A DNA stretch of 11,758 nucleotides from contig JAOXYC010200129.1 in NCBI GenBank assembly GCA_028565715.1, positions 1 through 11,758 of the forward strand. Direction: 5' to 3'. Within the stretch, counting starts at the first letter, position 1; every line of letters begins with the position of its first letter. Source of the DNA: Phoronis pallida (lineage: Eukaryota; Phoronida; Phoronidae). The position numbers and the translations under genes were made by a program. Shown piece after piece: positions 1 through 7,322 of the stretch. Under the pieces are notes generated by a model that was given only the letters and a program-made list of their open reading frames with translations, did not search any database and had not been told where the DNA came from.

Positions 1-197
1 TTTCTCCCTTGAGTGTCCCGACAGTTTATATTATCCACGGTAGCCAGTTTCTGCACCCGTGCTAGGTTGCCCTTCTTTGCAGCCTCCAGCAATGCAGCGT
101 CACCCCTCAGTAGATCCTGGACATCCGTGTCACCATCCTTGACCAGGTCAAGTGGTGTGTTGCCATCCCGGTTCTTCTTGCTAGGGTCTGCACCATG
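1..197 (-). CDS. TNKS: TNKS exon 12 (partial): end of ARC4 and start of ARC5 (residues 609-673)
   Basis: The acceptor GTTTCAG ends at 198. The product reads [60 protein letters not shown] and DTQGR, then runs off the window edge in frame. It corresponds closely to the human [20 protein letters not shown] and [10 protein letters not shown] stretch that ends ARC4 and opens ARC5. The partial last codon begins AA (Asn or Lys), where human has His. Confidence 0.96.
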
Positions 198-3100
198 CTG
201 AAACACAATGCACAAATCATGTTAAATTTTGTATGCAGTTGACTAAAATTGACTTGGTAAATTAACTAAGTTATGAGTATTCTGATTTTGATGAAGGCGT
301 TTGCTAAATCTTGTTATAAACTACTTTCTGTTGTGGATTTTTTAAAATGGCGTATTCTCATAGTCTTAGAAAGAACGGAATTAACTCAGTCTAATGGAAC
401 ATGAAAACAGTCCTTCTCATACCTAGCCAAATCTTACCAACCTTGAATAACTGTTATTGAGGAGCAAACGATTGTGGGAGCTCATATTCAACCTCGTTCC
501 ACCATTTTTACCAGCAATCATTTTTCGTGGTTTCCTTCTGAGCTCATTCAATGACATCTGTCAGTGACATAGTTAAACCTCCAATGAAAGTATCTTTCGA
601 TTGTCTTTATGACCAATCACATTTCACTATTTCAAGGTCAGTCAGTTTTGAGCTCAAATAAAGGTGTGCTCCTTAGACCTGGATTCAATGCTCTACATTG
701 AGCTTTGAATGAGCACAACCGAGCTAGTGCCGTGTGATTGACCCATTTTAGCCAATGTAAAAATCTGCACATTACACCCCTTAATGTATTTAACACAGTG
801 GCAGATAAAAAATATTGAATCCGTTAAGAACTTCAGCATTTTAAAGATCATGTGAGAAAATTGTTTTCAATCTCAACGACTACTGGAATAACATTTCGTG
901 GTTGGGTGCTAAATGGTTACGAACCTCGCTAAAAAAGTTTGTTTCTTATAGAAAAGTATGCCTCATGTAAGTTATATCATTCTAAATAAATCTCAATTGA
1001 AACTTTCTCATTTACCTTCATGAGTAGTCTACATATCTCAGCCTTGCCTTTGGCAGCAGCTTCATGCAGTGGTGTAAACTTCCAAAGATCAGCTACATTA
1101 ACACAGGCACCGTGTTGTAACAATAGTTCAGTGACTTCAAAGTGTCCATATGAACAGGCATTGTGCAGGGGAACCAGGCCTCTGGAATATAATAACTAGT
1201 GTTAACACAGTGTATACATATGAAAATCTGGAATGAATGTGTCACCTAGGATAGCATGTATGTATTCCCTAAGAGCAACTTTTGATGGTTCTGTGTTTCA
1301 AAAACATAATTCCACTGATACATTTAGAGTGTTAGAAAGGCAAATGATTATTCAACCATAAAAATTTGTGCAAAAATTCTGGGAGACTAGTAGCTTAATT
1401 GGCTGAGCACCTGTCTGCCGAATAGAAGATTTGGGTTTGATTTCCAGTCAAGTTCTGAATATTACCGTCAATTCAAATTGTGTGATAAATATTGATTTGT
1501 CTGATTTAAACATATTGCAATCCAATATCAACATATGCCATGTCTGTTTAGAAAGCTCAGTTGAAAGAGCTCTTAGTCTGTAAGCTACCGTTCAATTCCC
1601 ATATTGGAACACAAACGTTTCTCCGACTTATTTTCATATCAACTGTCTTTTTTGATTCAACATTTAACTCACCCTTTATCCTTAGCATGAACATCTGCAC
1701 CTTGGATGAGTAGAAACTCTACAACAGCCACACGGTTGTAGCCTGCAGCAAAGTGTAGAGGGGTTGAGTGACGTCCATCTAGGTCACGACAATTCACTGA
1801 GGCAGGGGTAGCGGTGACTAACTTCTGTAACACAATGTGTAGAGGAAATGATTTACTGACATGTTTCAAAATATGCTGAAGTTAACTGCAAAGCAGTCAG
1901 GTTAATTTCACATGAAAATTTGTTTTCATAGATTGAAATCCTTTTGTATTTCACTTTCCAGATTTGTTACAAGAAAGCACTCTCATGGCAGTAGTGAAAA
2001 TAGTAATATAAACTGTTGCTAAAGTACAGGCAGCACACTTGTCAATGGCTGTACTTTAGCAATTGTCCATTTTTTTCACAGTATAATAAATCATTTTACT
2101 GAAGTATGATAATCTGTGGTACGCTGGTCACCAATTTTTATGTACCTTACCAATCCAAAGTTTTTCTTTAAACAGTTATGTACCATGAACCAAACTGTTG
2201 CAGCCATATTAATAACATCTTTATCAAATATTCAGAACATTGCTTCACTGCGAGTATTTAAAAATTAACCTTGACAACTTCTAGATCGCCAGCCTTGGCA
2301 GCCTCTAGGAGCTGTATATCAGCATCGGTTCCACCAGCAGGGGGGTCTTCTGAAGTAAACAAACAGACGAAATTAATGTGACTTAGCAATGCAACAGATG
2401 TGTAAATAGGTTCATCAGGATGTGTCTTTTGAATAATGTCGATTGTTTTGTGTAATGAATTGAATCTTTTCTTTGTCTGAATATACAAAACCTCTTACTT
2501 TGTCCAAGAACTTATAACTGGATGACCATTTAGACATTAATTTATAGTTTAATTTACACTAAGAGCAACATATAAGTCCTTACATTGGGCAGATTTTCCA
2601 TACCGCATGGGTAACGTGTTTTTATTTGATTCTGACAATTTAATATGCAACATCAATATTAATCAAGTAGATAAAGAATACAAAAAAAAAACTTTCACGT
2701 GTGCAACAAAACTGAATTCTGGAAATCAAAGCTTTACTTTCTTAATTCACACTTGTCATATGAAAAACCCACCTCGCAATATCTTCTGTATATTGTCAGT
2801 AGCTAGCTGTGCTGCAGTGTAACCTTGTAGAGATACGATGCTGTGATCTACACCATAAGATAGCAGTAGTTTACATGCCTGTAGGTTACCCTGTTGTGCT
2901 ACTCTGTGGAGAGCAGTCTGTCCACACCCATCAAGAGAGTTCACCTATAAGAGAACAATATTTTTATCTAAACCTTTTCATACCTTGTTTTATTTTTTCT
3001 CCAGCGATCAAAGTTCAATCATGGTGCTTAGTGCATGCAGCTCTTAAACACCGTACACTGCAAGTGAGGGCATGGAAAGGGAATCAACACCCTCTAAAGG

Positions 3101-6100
3101 GAGTTTGTGGGGTTTTGAAATTGGTGTTCTACTGATGGGTTTTAGAGCCACCCCAATGATGCAGGAATAGAGAAATAATTCAAACATGGCGGCCAATGGC
3201 AGCAGTCATTTATCATGGATTTTTTGGTGGAGAACCCTGACAAGCATCACTCCTTGGTGATTTCCTTTGGGGGAGTTGAATAAAGTTTAGAAAGTCCATT
3301 CCCTCAGGAATAGCTTACCTTTGCCCCATGCTTGAGGAGAATATCAAGCACCTCTATGTAGCCTTTATCAGCAGCGACGTGGAGAGCTGTGAGGAACTCT
3401 TTGTTCTTGTCATTTAGATTACCACCTTTACGGATCAAGGTCTCAGTGACCTGCTTTCTCTTGGGGAATGGTGAGGCTATCGCACAGTGCTGCAACATAC
3501 ATATTTATCTTTTATAATCTATTTAACAGTCCTTTTCGTTAACTAACATTTTTAAAAATTCTGTTCAAAGTCCCAGAAAAGTTGAATATGACCATCAGCA
3601 TACCTTTGGAAAAGTTGACACAATCTCATTAAGCATGTTTGCATGAGTTTGCCAATGAAAAATTTGTTTATATGAGGATTTTTTTCAATCTTAATTAGTT
3701 TTACAGGTATTAGGTTTCAATACCATAGCACTTATATCATTTCACTTGTATTTAATAGAATGTCTTACCAGAGGGGTATCACCAGTGTAAGGGTGTTTGA
3801 AATTGACAAGTTCCGTAGTTAAGTATTTCTTCACTCTTGCCAAGTCTGCGTGTCGACAACCTTCCAACAGCGAGTGACCTTTGTATTCATCTGTGAAGAA
3901 ATTGAAAACAGTTCATACTCTGTAATGACCACCCTATACAAGTTGTCATTCATCAGATTTCCTAAACGAACTGGGAATTTTATTAAAATGCCAGTTTTGA
4001 AAGCTTATCTGGCATGAAACCAAATACTTGAAAGGAGTCTTAATCCACATGAAGCAAAAGAAAGAGCAATATCATGAACTAAAAATTAATGATTTTAACT
4101 TTCAAACAATTAAGAGAGTTAACCCAATACATATAAAAATGTATCCCCAAATTTCTTCAAACAAAAAAAGTCATCACTTCACTATTATAAAGATTATAAA
4201 GAAATGAAACCTACATTGAAGAGTGTCAGCTAGTTCAGTAGGTGCTGCATCCAGGGTACTCTTAGAGTGACAGTTCACCAGTGTAGGATCGGCGCCGTGT
4301 GCCAGTAGTAGTGAGCAGACCTCTACACGGGATTTAGACGCAGCTTCGTGTAGCGGGGTAAACTGCCACAAGTCCATGGCATTGACTGCAGCCCCAGCCT
4401 TCAACAATAGTTCAGTCACTTCAAAGTGTCCATAAGAGCATGCATTGTGCAGGGGAACCAAGCCACTGAAATTTTGTAGAATAATAAATTAAGCAAACAC
4501 CAAGGAAAACATCAAAATATTGACAAATAATTAAATACATGTGAGATACAAATATCAGTCAACCACAAATGGAATCAAATATCTGATTTGGTTCCAAAAT
4601 ATTGAGCAACTGTAGGTTTAAGGTCGGCCAATCCATCAAGAAATGAATAGAAACAACATGTTTAATGTTCAATTGATGTTCCACTATTTCTATTCAGTAT
4701 ACTTGTACAAAATGTGAAAACATTTAGCATAGTAGTGGTTATGAGGCAAGCAATCACGCCTGTCCTTCGGCAGCAACATACAATGCACACTGAATTTTAC
4801 ATGAAATAAAATGAGAATGCGGGTGGTAGTAGACAAAATGTCTGTATAAGGCGGGCGGAAGTAGGCAAAATGTCTGGATTCAGAGCAAGATATGATGGAT
4901 GCTTAGTTGAAGTTGTGGATTAGCTCACCCCTTGTCTTTGGCGTGAACATCTGCACCATGCTGTATCAGTAACTGGACAATCCTTGTCCTATTGTATCCA
5001 GCAGCCAGATGTAGTGGTGTGCTCTTACGACCATCGCTAGCGTGACAGTTAACATTGAGCGGAGTGATGAGTGACATCATCTTCTCTTCATTACCACTCC
5101 TAGCAGCTTCCAGTAACTCATCCTTCTTGTATTCACCTACAAGTAGTGGGTATAAAGTATGACAATACAAGCAAACTGTGTAAAAAACAAGAAAGGACAC
5201 AATGCTCCCTTTTTATATCAACAATGACCATCAAAAGAAAATGTGAAAGTGGTAGAACATGACATATATCCCAAATATGAAATAATTCGGTATTCAATAA
5301 TAAAGGAAGAGCAAGGATACTCATTCTGGCAGGCAATGCATTTTGTATATTGTGGAATTAAATCACTTTTTGGTTTCATTCCTTGAACAATGTCAAGAAT
5401 AAGTTAAACAATGCAGTCTGATTAAGCTACCTGTCAGTACTGCCTTAGCTGTGGGGTCTGCCAAGTCACTGGCAGTCTTGCCGTCTGTGTTTCTGATTGT
5501 AGGGTCAGCTCCATGCTGAAGTAGTACTGGAAAAAGGTATAAGAAACATGTTGAAAAACATAGAGACTGAAATCAATCAAGATGACAAACACCCAATTAA
5601 TGTCCATGTTATTGCGAATTGTCGACATGGTGATTTTGTTTCCGATTGATGAGAAACAAATCTGGAGTTTATTCTGAATGAATATGTCAAACAAACCCCT
5701 CTTGCTGAAAATTCCAGACATCGTTTTGAACAAAATAATAAAAGATTTACTAAAAAAATTGGTTTGATAAATTTTGGAATAACTGGGTAAAACAACAAAT
5801 AAGACATACCAATACAGACATCAATCTTTCCTTTGATGGCTGCCTCATGTAGTGGTGTATAGTTCCAGTTGTCACGAGCATTAGGGTCGGCATCATATCT
5901 GAGTAGTAACTGTACTACCTCTGCATGGCCGAATGAGCAGGCATTGTGTAGTGGAATCAGACCACCATCATCACGAGCGTGCACATTGGCACCACACTCA
6001 AGTAAATGTTCAACAACATCCTTACGACCAAATCCTGAAATAAACAAACACACTTGTCAAATATGATAATTGTTAACACGTGAAACTCTGATGAAATTCG

Positions 6101-7322
6101 CTTATCACAGGGTGATTTTTAGTTTTTTAAATTGCTCTGTCAACTTTTATGGATTTATATTGACTATTCATAACAATGTCATAGATGATCAACAATACCT
6201 CAGTGTGTGTTGATCATAAATATGTTAGGACACCGCCACTGGTGCCACTTCCATTTTAATAAGATTATTAGGCAATTTGTTGAGATTTTTAAAGTCATAC
6301 TCGCTACTCAAGATTGTAATAAAACTATTGAAATACAGTGTTTTGTTTCTTTCTTTCTTGTACACAATTTAATCATTTTCGGTGGCCCAACATTATTAGA
6401 ACCTAATAATATTAGATCTTCATTCTTTAATCTAAAACACAGTTTACTCAATCTCATGTTTTTTCTCATATATTGTCATATACCATCCCGAGATATTTCT
6501 TCCTGGGTCAGAAATGACCATAGGCCCCATTTTTGGTACAGGTTCAACATAGCGGCCCCTCGTTTACTTCCTATTGTTGACAAAATTGAAAAACCATGAC
6601 ATTGACTGAATAATAGGAATAAACGAGGGACAGCTATATTCGACTTGTACTTGTTTACTTCTTGTTGTTGAGACAATTAAACACATTGACGGAATAGGCC
6701 TACTAACTTTCAATGCCTAAAAAAGTTTAAAAAGACCTAATCAATCAATTCAATTGATAATTTTACATTCGTAAGCGATATATGACTTTAATTAATTATC
6801 TGCCTTATTATGTCTTGGTTAAGTCCTTAGAATGGGTGACAGGAAAGCGTCCTGAGTATCAGTTGAGTATGAGGATAGACCACGACAATTAAGTTGTCTG
6901 GATGATTGGGCGGGTTGTTTCTAGATTTTCACAATAATAAGTCAAAGTGTCCACGATTCCTTGTTTGTTTTGATTTGTTAACATAGTGCAGACATATTTT
7001 AGTTGTAAGGGAGTCAAAAGTAGTTATTTCGTTAAGTCTGTCAATCTATAATAAGGAAACATGATCAATTTCAAAGACAATATCCCTTGAAATTTCTTGA
7101 AAAATTGAAAATGAAATCCACTCCAGAAATTGACGACTCACCAGCAGCAAAATGTAGAGGGGAAGACTTTCGACCGGCCGTGTCTTTTGCGTTAACGTTA
7201 ACGGGAGTGACTAGTTTTTTAACTTTAGATAGATCGCCATTTCTACAAGCTTCGAAAAGCTCACGACCAGCCTCAGAATTGGTAAAGTTTTCGATCGCAA
7301 GCGAGCGACGGCTGCTCGCCAT
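1..7322 (-). CDS. TNKS: Tankyrase (poly-ADP-ribose polymerase), N-terminal ankyrin part, 12 exons, 3' end outside window
   Basis: Tankyrase is a PARP that binds clients through ankyrin repeat clusters (ARCs) and PARylates them; known animal clients include axin and TRF1. The coding sequence is join(7322..7142, 6034..5810, 5526..5431, 5136..4929, 4465..4215, 3890..3769, 3489..3319, 2944..2773, 2349..2270, 1824..1673, 1181..1016, 197..<1) on the minus strand. All junctions are GT/AG and keep the frame, giving 673 codons plus 2 nt. The protein matches vertebrate tankyrases almost without gaps: ARC1 about residues 20-165, ARC2 170-318, ARC3 321-475, ARC4 483-635, ARC5 from about 638. There is no His/Pro/Ser-rich extension, so the N-terminus is TNKS2-like. 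SAM and PARP domains are not in the window. The ATG at 7322 has A at -3 and G at +4, with an in-frame TAA 27 nt upstream. The gene diverges from GINS4. Confidence 0.97.
198..1015. other. TNKS intron 11, no feature recognised
   Basis: The stretch is 818 bp of AT-rich intron between exons 11 and 12. I see no exon, tRNA-like box or clear repeat. A TCAAGGTCA nonamer at 632-640 resembles an orphan nuclear-receptor half site, but one nonamer in 800 bp is weak. Confidence 0.7.
1016..1181 (-). CDS. TNKS: TNKS exon 11: second half of ARC4 (residues 553-608)
   Basis: The acceptor is ATTCCAG and the donor GTAAAT. The product has [40 protein letters not shown] and [10 protein letters not shown]. Pocket positions Leu555, Asn560, Tyr564, His566, Trp586, Phe588 and Glu593 match the TNKS2 ARC4 residues at the same offset of -5. 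No long open reading frame reveals this exon; homology and splice sites do. Confidence 0.96.
1384..1454 (+). repeat. tRNA-like element (SINE head or tRNA pseudogene) in TNKS intron 10
   Basis: An A-box-like TAGCTTAATTGG (1391-1402) and a B-box-like GGTTTGATTTC (1434-1444) have tRNA spacing. The region folds as a D stem (1393-1396 with 1405-1408), an anticodon stem (1410-1414 with 1422-1426, one mismatch) and a T stem (1431-1435 with 1443-1447, two G-U). The 7-nt anticodon loop reads CTGCCGA, which would place GCC in the anticodon. The acceptor stem is badly mismatched and the B box has the TTTGA change, so a functional tRNA is unlikely. A tRNA-derived SINE is the better reading. Confidence 0.55.
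1551..1607 (+). repeat. Second, more degenerate tRNA-like element in TNKS intron 10
   Basis: AAGCTCAGTTGA (1553-1564) resembles an A box, with a 4-bp D stem (1555-1558 with 1567-1570). CGTTCAATTCC (1589-1599) resembles a B box. The spacing between boxes is about 7 nt shorter than in the first element and the T stem is poor, so this is a decayed copy. It has the same orientation as the element about 100 bp upstream. Confidence 0.42.
1673..1824 (-). CDS. TNKS: TNKS exon 10: first half of ARC4 (residues 503-552)
   Basis: The acceptor is GTTACAG and the donor GTGAGT. It encodes [20 protein letters not shown] then [20 protein letters not shown]. All pocket residues described for TNKS2 ARC4 in this segment are kept with a constant offset of -5: Asp516, Arg520, Ser522, Phe527, Gly530 and Tyr531. 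ARC4 should bind the usual RxxxxG-type client motif. Confidence 0.97.
2016..2062. repeat. Perfect 14-bp hairpin in TNKS intron 9
   Basis: TTGCTAAAGTACAG (2016-2029) is followed after 19 bases by its exact reverse complement (2049-2062). The stem is too short for a microRNA precursor of usual design. It could be the remnant of a small palindromic transposon or a structured intronic RNA. No flanking duplication was seen. Confidence 0.6.
2270..2349 (-). CDS. TNKS: TNKS exon 9: ARC3-ARC4 linker (residues 476-502)
   Basis: This small 80-nt exon has acceptor TACTTCAG and donor GTTAAT, the latter weak at its third and fourth positions. It encodes [20 protein letters not shown] then GDLEVVK. The second half matches human [16 protein letters not shown], and the PPAGG linker is specific to this sequence. 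Reading through the donor adds only VNF before a stop, so the splice is needed to reach exon 10 (KLVT...). Confidence 0.95.
2350..2772. other. TNKS intron 8, no feature recognised
   Basis: The stretch is 423 bp of AT-rich intron. I see no exon, tRNA-like boxes or inverted repeat. The open frames in it are short and lack homology. Confidence 0.65.
2773..2944 (-). CDS. TNKS: TNKS exon 8: end of ARC3 (residues 419-475)
   Basis: The acceptor is TTATAG and the donor GTGGGT. The product reads [57 protein letters not shown]. This follows the vertebrate NALDNLGQTSLHRAA and LLLSYGCDPNIISLQGFTAL segments, with AQLATDNIQ where human has ALQMGNENVQ. The exon ends with one base of a Glu codon completed by exon 9. 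Confidence 0.96.
2945..3318. other. TNKS intron 7, slightly GC-richer, no recognised element
   Basis: This 374-bp intron is a little richer in G and C than its neighbours at about 3010-3290. Such a change can mark an old insertion, but I find no terminal repeats, duplications or coding potential. The open frame that crosses it on the plus strand is antisense to exon 8 and is not a gene. Confidence 0.5.
3319..3489 (-). CDS. TNKS: TNKS exon 7: middle of ARC3 (residues 362-418)
   Basis: This phase 0 exon of 57 codons has acceptor TTGCAG and donor GTAAGC. It encodes [20 protein letters not shown] and [20 protein letters not shown], ending KHGAK. The SPFPKRKQ insert replaces the Gly-Tyr sandwich found in ARC4. 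The same replacement (SPYPKRKQ) is found in human tankyrases, whose ARC3 does not bind client peptides. ARC3 is therefore probably structural here too. Confidence 0.96.
3769..3890 (-). CDS. TNKS: TNKS exon 6: start of ARC3 (residues 321-361)
   Basis: The acceptor is TTCACAG and the donor GTAAGA. The product is [20 protein letters not shown] then [21 protein letters not shown]. It corresponds to the human segment beginning YEFKGHSLL and reaching VNFKHPQTHETAL. There is no open reading frame of useful length here, so the exon is identified by homology and splice sites alone. It ends in phase 0. Confidence 0.95.
3891..4214. other. TNKS intron 5, no feature recognised
   Basis: The stretch is 324 bp of AT-rich intron with normal splice ends and nothing else that I can recognise. 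Confidence 0.65.
4215..4465 (-). CDS. TNKS: TNKS exon 5: second half of ARC2 (residues 237-320)
   Basis: The acceptor is TTTCAG and the donor GTAGGT at 4214-4209. The product contains [40 protein letters not shown] and [20 protein letters not shown], and ends LADTLQ with the first base of a Tyr codon. A reading that continues through the donor gives a non-conserved tail, so the splice at 4215 is preferred. The first 63 nt are 90% identical to the first 63 nt of exon 11 (see findings). Confidence 0.96.
4819..4882. repeat. Imperfect tandem duplication, 2 x 32 bp, in TNKS intron 4
   Basis: Two adjacent copies share GCGGG(T/C)GG(T/A)AGTAG(A/G)CAAAATGTCTG, at 4819-4850 and 4851-4882. They differ mainly in the last few bases. 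The unit is GC-richer than the surrounding intron. The rest of this 463-bp intron (4466-4928) shows nothing else. Confidence 0.6.
4929..5136 (-). CDS. TNKS: TNKS exon 4: first half of ARC2 (residues 168-236)
   Basis: The acceptor is TTGTAG and the donor GTGAGC. The product begins [20 protein letters not shown], continues [24 protein letters not shown] and ends [11 protein letters not shown]. Compared with ARC1 and ARC4, the pocket Asp is replaced by Ala (NCHA instead of NCRD) and the pocket Phe by Leu (HL instead of HF). From memory the vertebrate ARC2 has the same substitutions, so this looks ancestral rather than a defect. The intron splits a Gly codon in phase 2, exactly as at the exon 10/11 boundary. 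Confidence 0.97.
5431..5526 (-). CDS. TNKS: TNKS exon 3: end of ARC1 and linker (residues 136-167)
   Basis: This 96-nt exon has acceptor CCAG and donor GTAGCT. It encodes [20 protein letters not shown] and [12 protein letters not shown], matching the vertebrate segment that closes ARC1 and leads into the GEYKKDELL linker of ARC2. It begins and ends in phase 1, so its skipping would keep the frame. Confidence 0.96.
5810..6034 (-). CDS. TNKS: TNKS exon 2: core of ARC1 (residues 61-135)
   Basis: The acceptor TTTCAG ends at 6035 and the donor GTATGT starts at 5809. The product runs from [20 protein letters not shown] through [20 protein letters not shown] to [19 protein letters not shown]. It is nearly identical to vertebrate ARC1, including the Gly-Phe pair of the glycine-sandwich position, the LIPLHN stretch and the W-N-Y-T-P-L-H-E ridge. 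The last codon is split (G|TA) and gives Val with exon 3. Confidence 0.97.
6536..6650. mobile_element. Palindromic MITE, copy A, in TNKS intron 1
   Basis: The right arm, read inward from 6650, begins GTACAAGTCGAATATAGC and continues GTCCCTCGTTTATTCC. The left arm from 6536 (GTACAGGTTCAACATAGC, then CCCCTCGTTTACTTCC) pairs with it across about 50 bp, leaving a loop of about 11 bases. The arms match those of the element at 9058-9167, so this is a dispersed family. A further half copy follows at about 6651-6700. No target duplication is visible and no protein is encoded. The rest of this 1,107-bp intron (6035-7141) shows nothing recognised. Confidence 0.7.
6651..6700. mobile_element. Partial copy of the same MITE family adjoining copy A
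   Basis: TTGTTTACTTCTTGTTGTTGA followed by a short loop and CACATTGACGGAATAGG repeats the left-arm core, loop and start of the right arm of copy A (TCGTTTACTTCCTATTGTTGA ... CATTGACTGAATAATAGG). It is a truncated tandem or nested copy. Confidence 0.5.
7142..7322 (-). CDS. TNKS: TNKS exon 1: start codon and first half of ARC1 (residues 1-60)
   Basis: The exon begins with a short non-conserved [13 protein letters not shown]-type leader. It then enters the conserved ARC1 start ([12 protein letters not shown], then [19 protein letters not shown]). The donor GTGAGT lies at 7141-7136, and the split Gly codon is completed by exon 2. The Asp, Arg, Ser and Phe positions that line the peptide pocket in characterised ARCs (D-x-x-G-R-x-S then HF) are present, so ARC1 looks competent to bind ligand. 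Confidence 0.96.

Noticed and set aside
632-640. TCAAGGTCA nuclear-receptor half site (also at 11387-11395)
   Set aside because: Single nonamers deep in introns with no supporting context; expected by chance in several kilobases.
2607-3135. Plus-strand frames of 71 and 108 codons antisense to TNKS exon 8
   Set aside because: They are shadows of exon 8 and its introns with no homology or codon signature.
4735-4790. Possible tRNA-like sequence (TAGTGGTTATGAGGC...) in TNKS intron 4
   Set aside because: A weak A-box resemblance only, with no B box within 80 bases on either strand.
5434-5733. 99-codon minus-strand frame over TNKS exon 3
   Set aside because: It only overlaps exon 3 in the wrong frame and continues into intron 2. 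The conserved frame and splice sites explain the region.
5577-6053. 158-codon frame taken as one exon
   Set aside because: Homology to tankyrase ends at VCI, where a good GTATGT donor sits (5809). The rest is intron read-through.
6207-6599. 130-codon plus-strand open frame in TNKS intron 1
   Set aside because: It is low in complexity, matches no family I know, crosses the palindromic MITE and lies antisense within an intron. An AT-rich chance frame is more likely.
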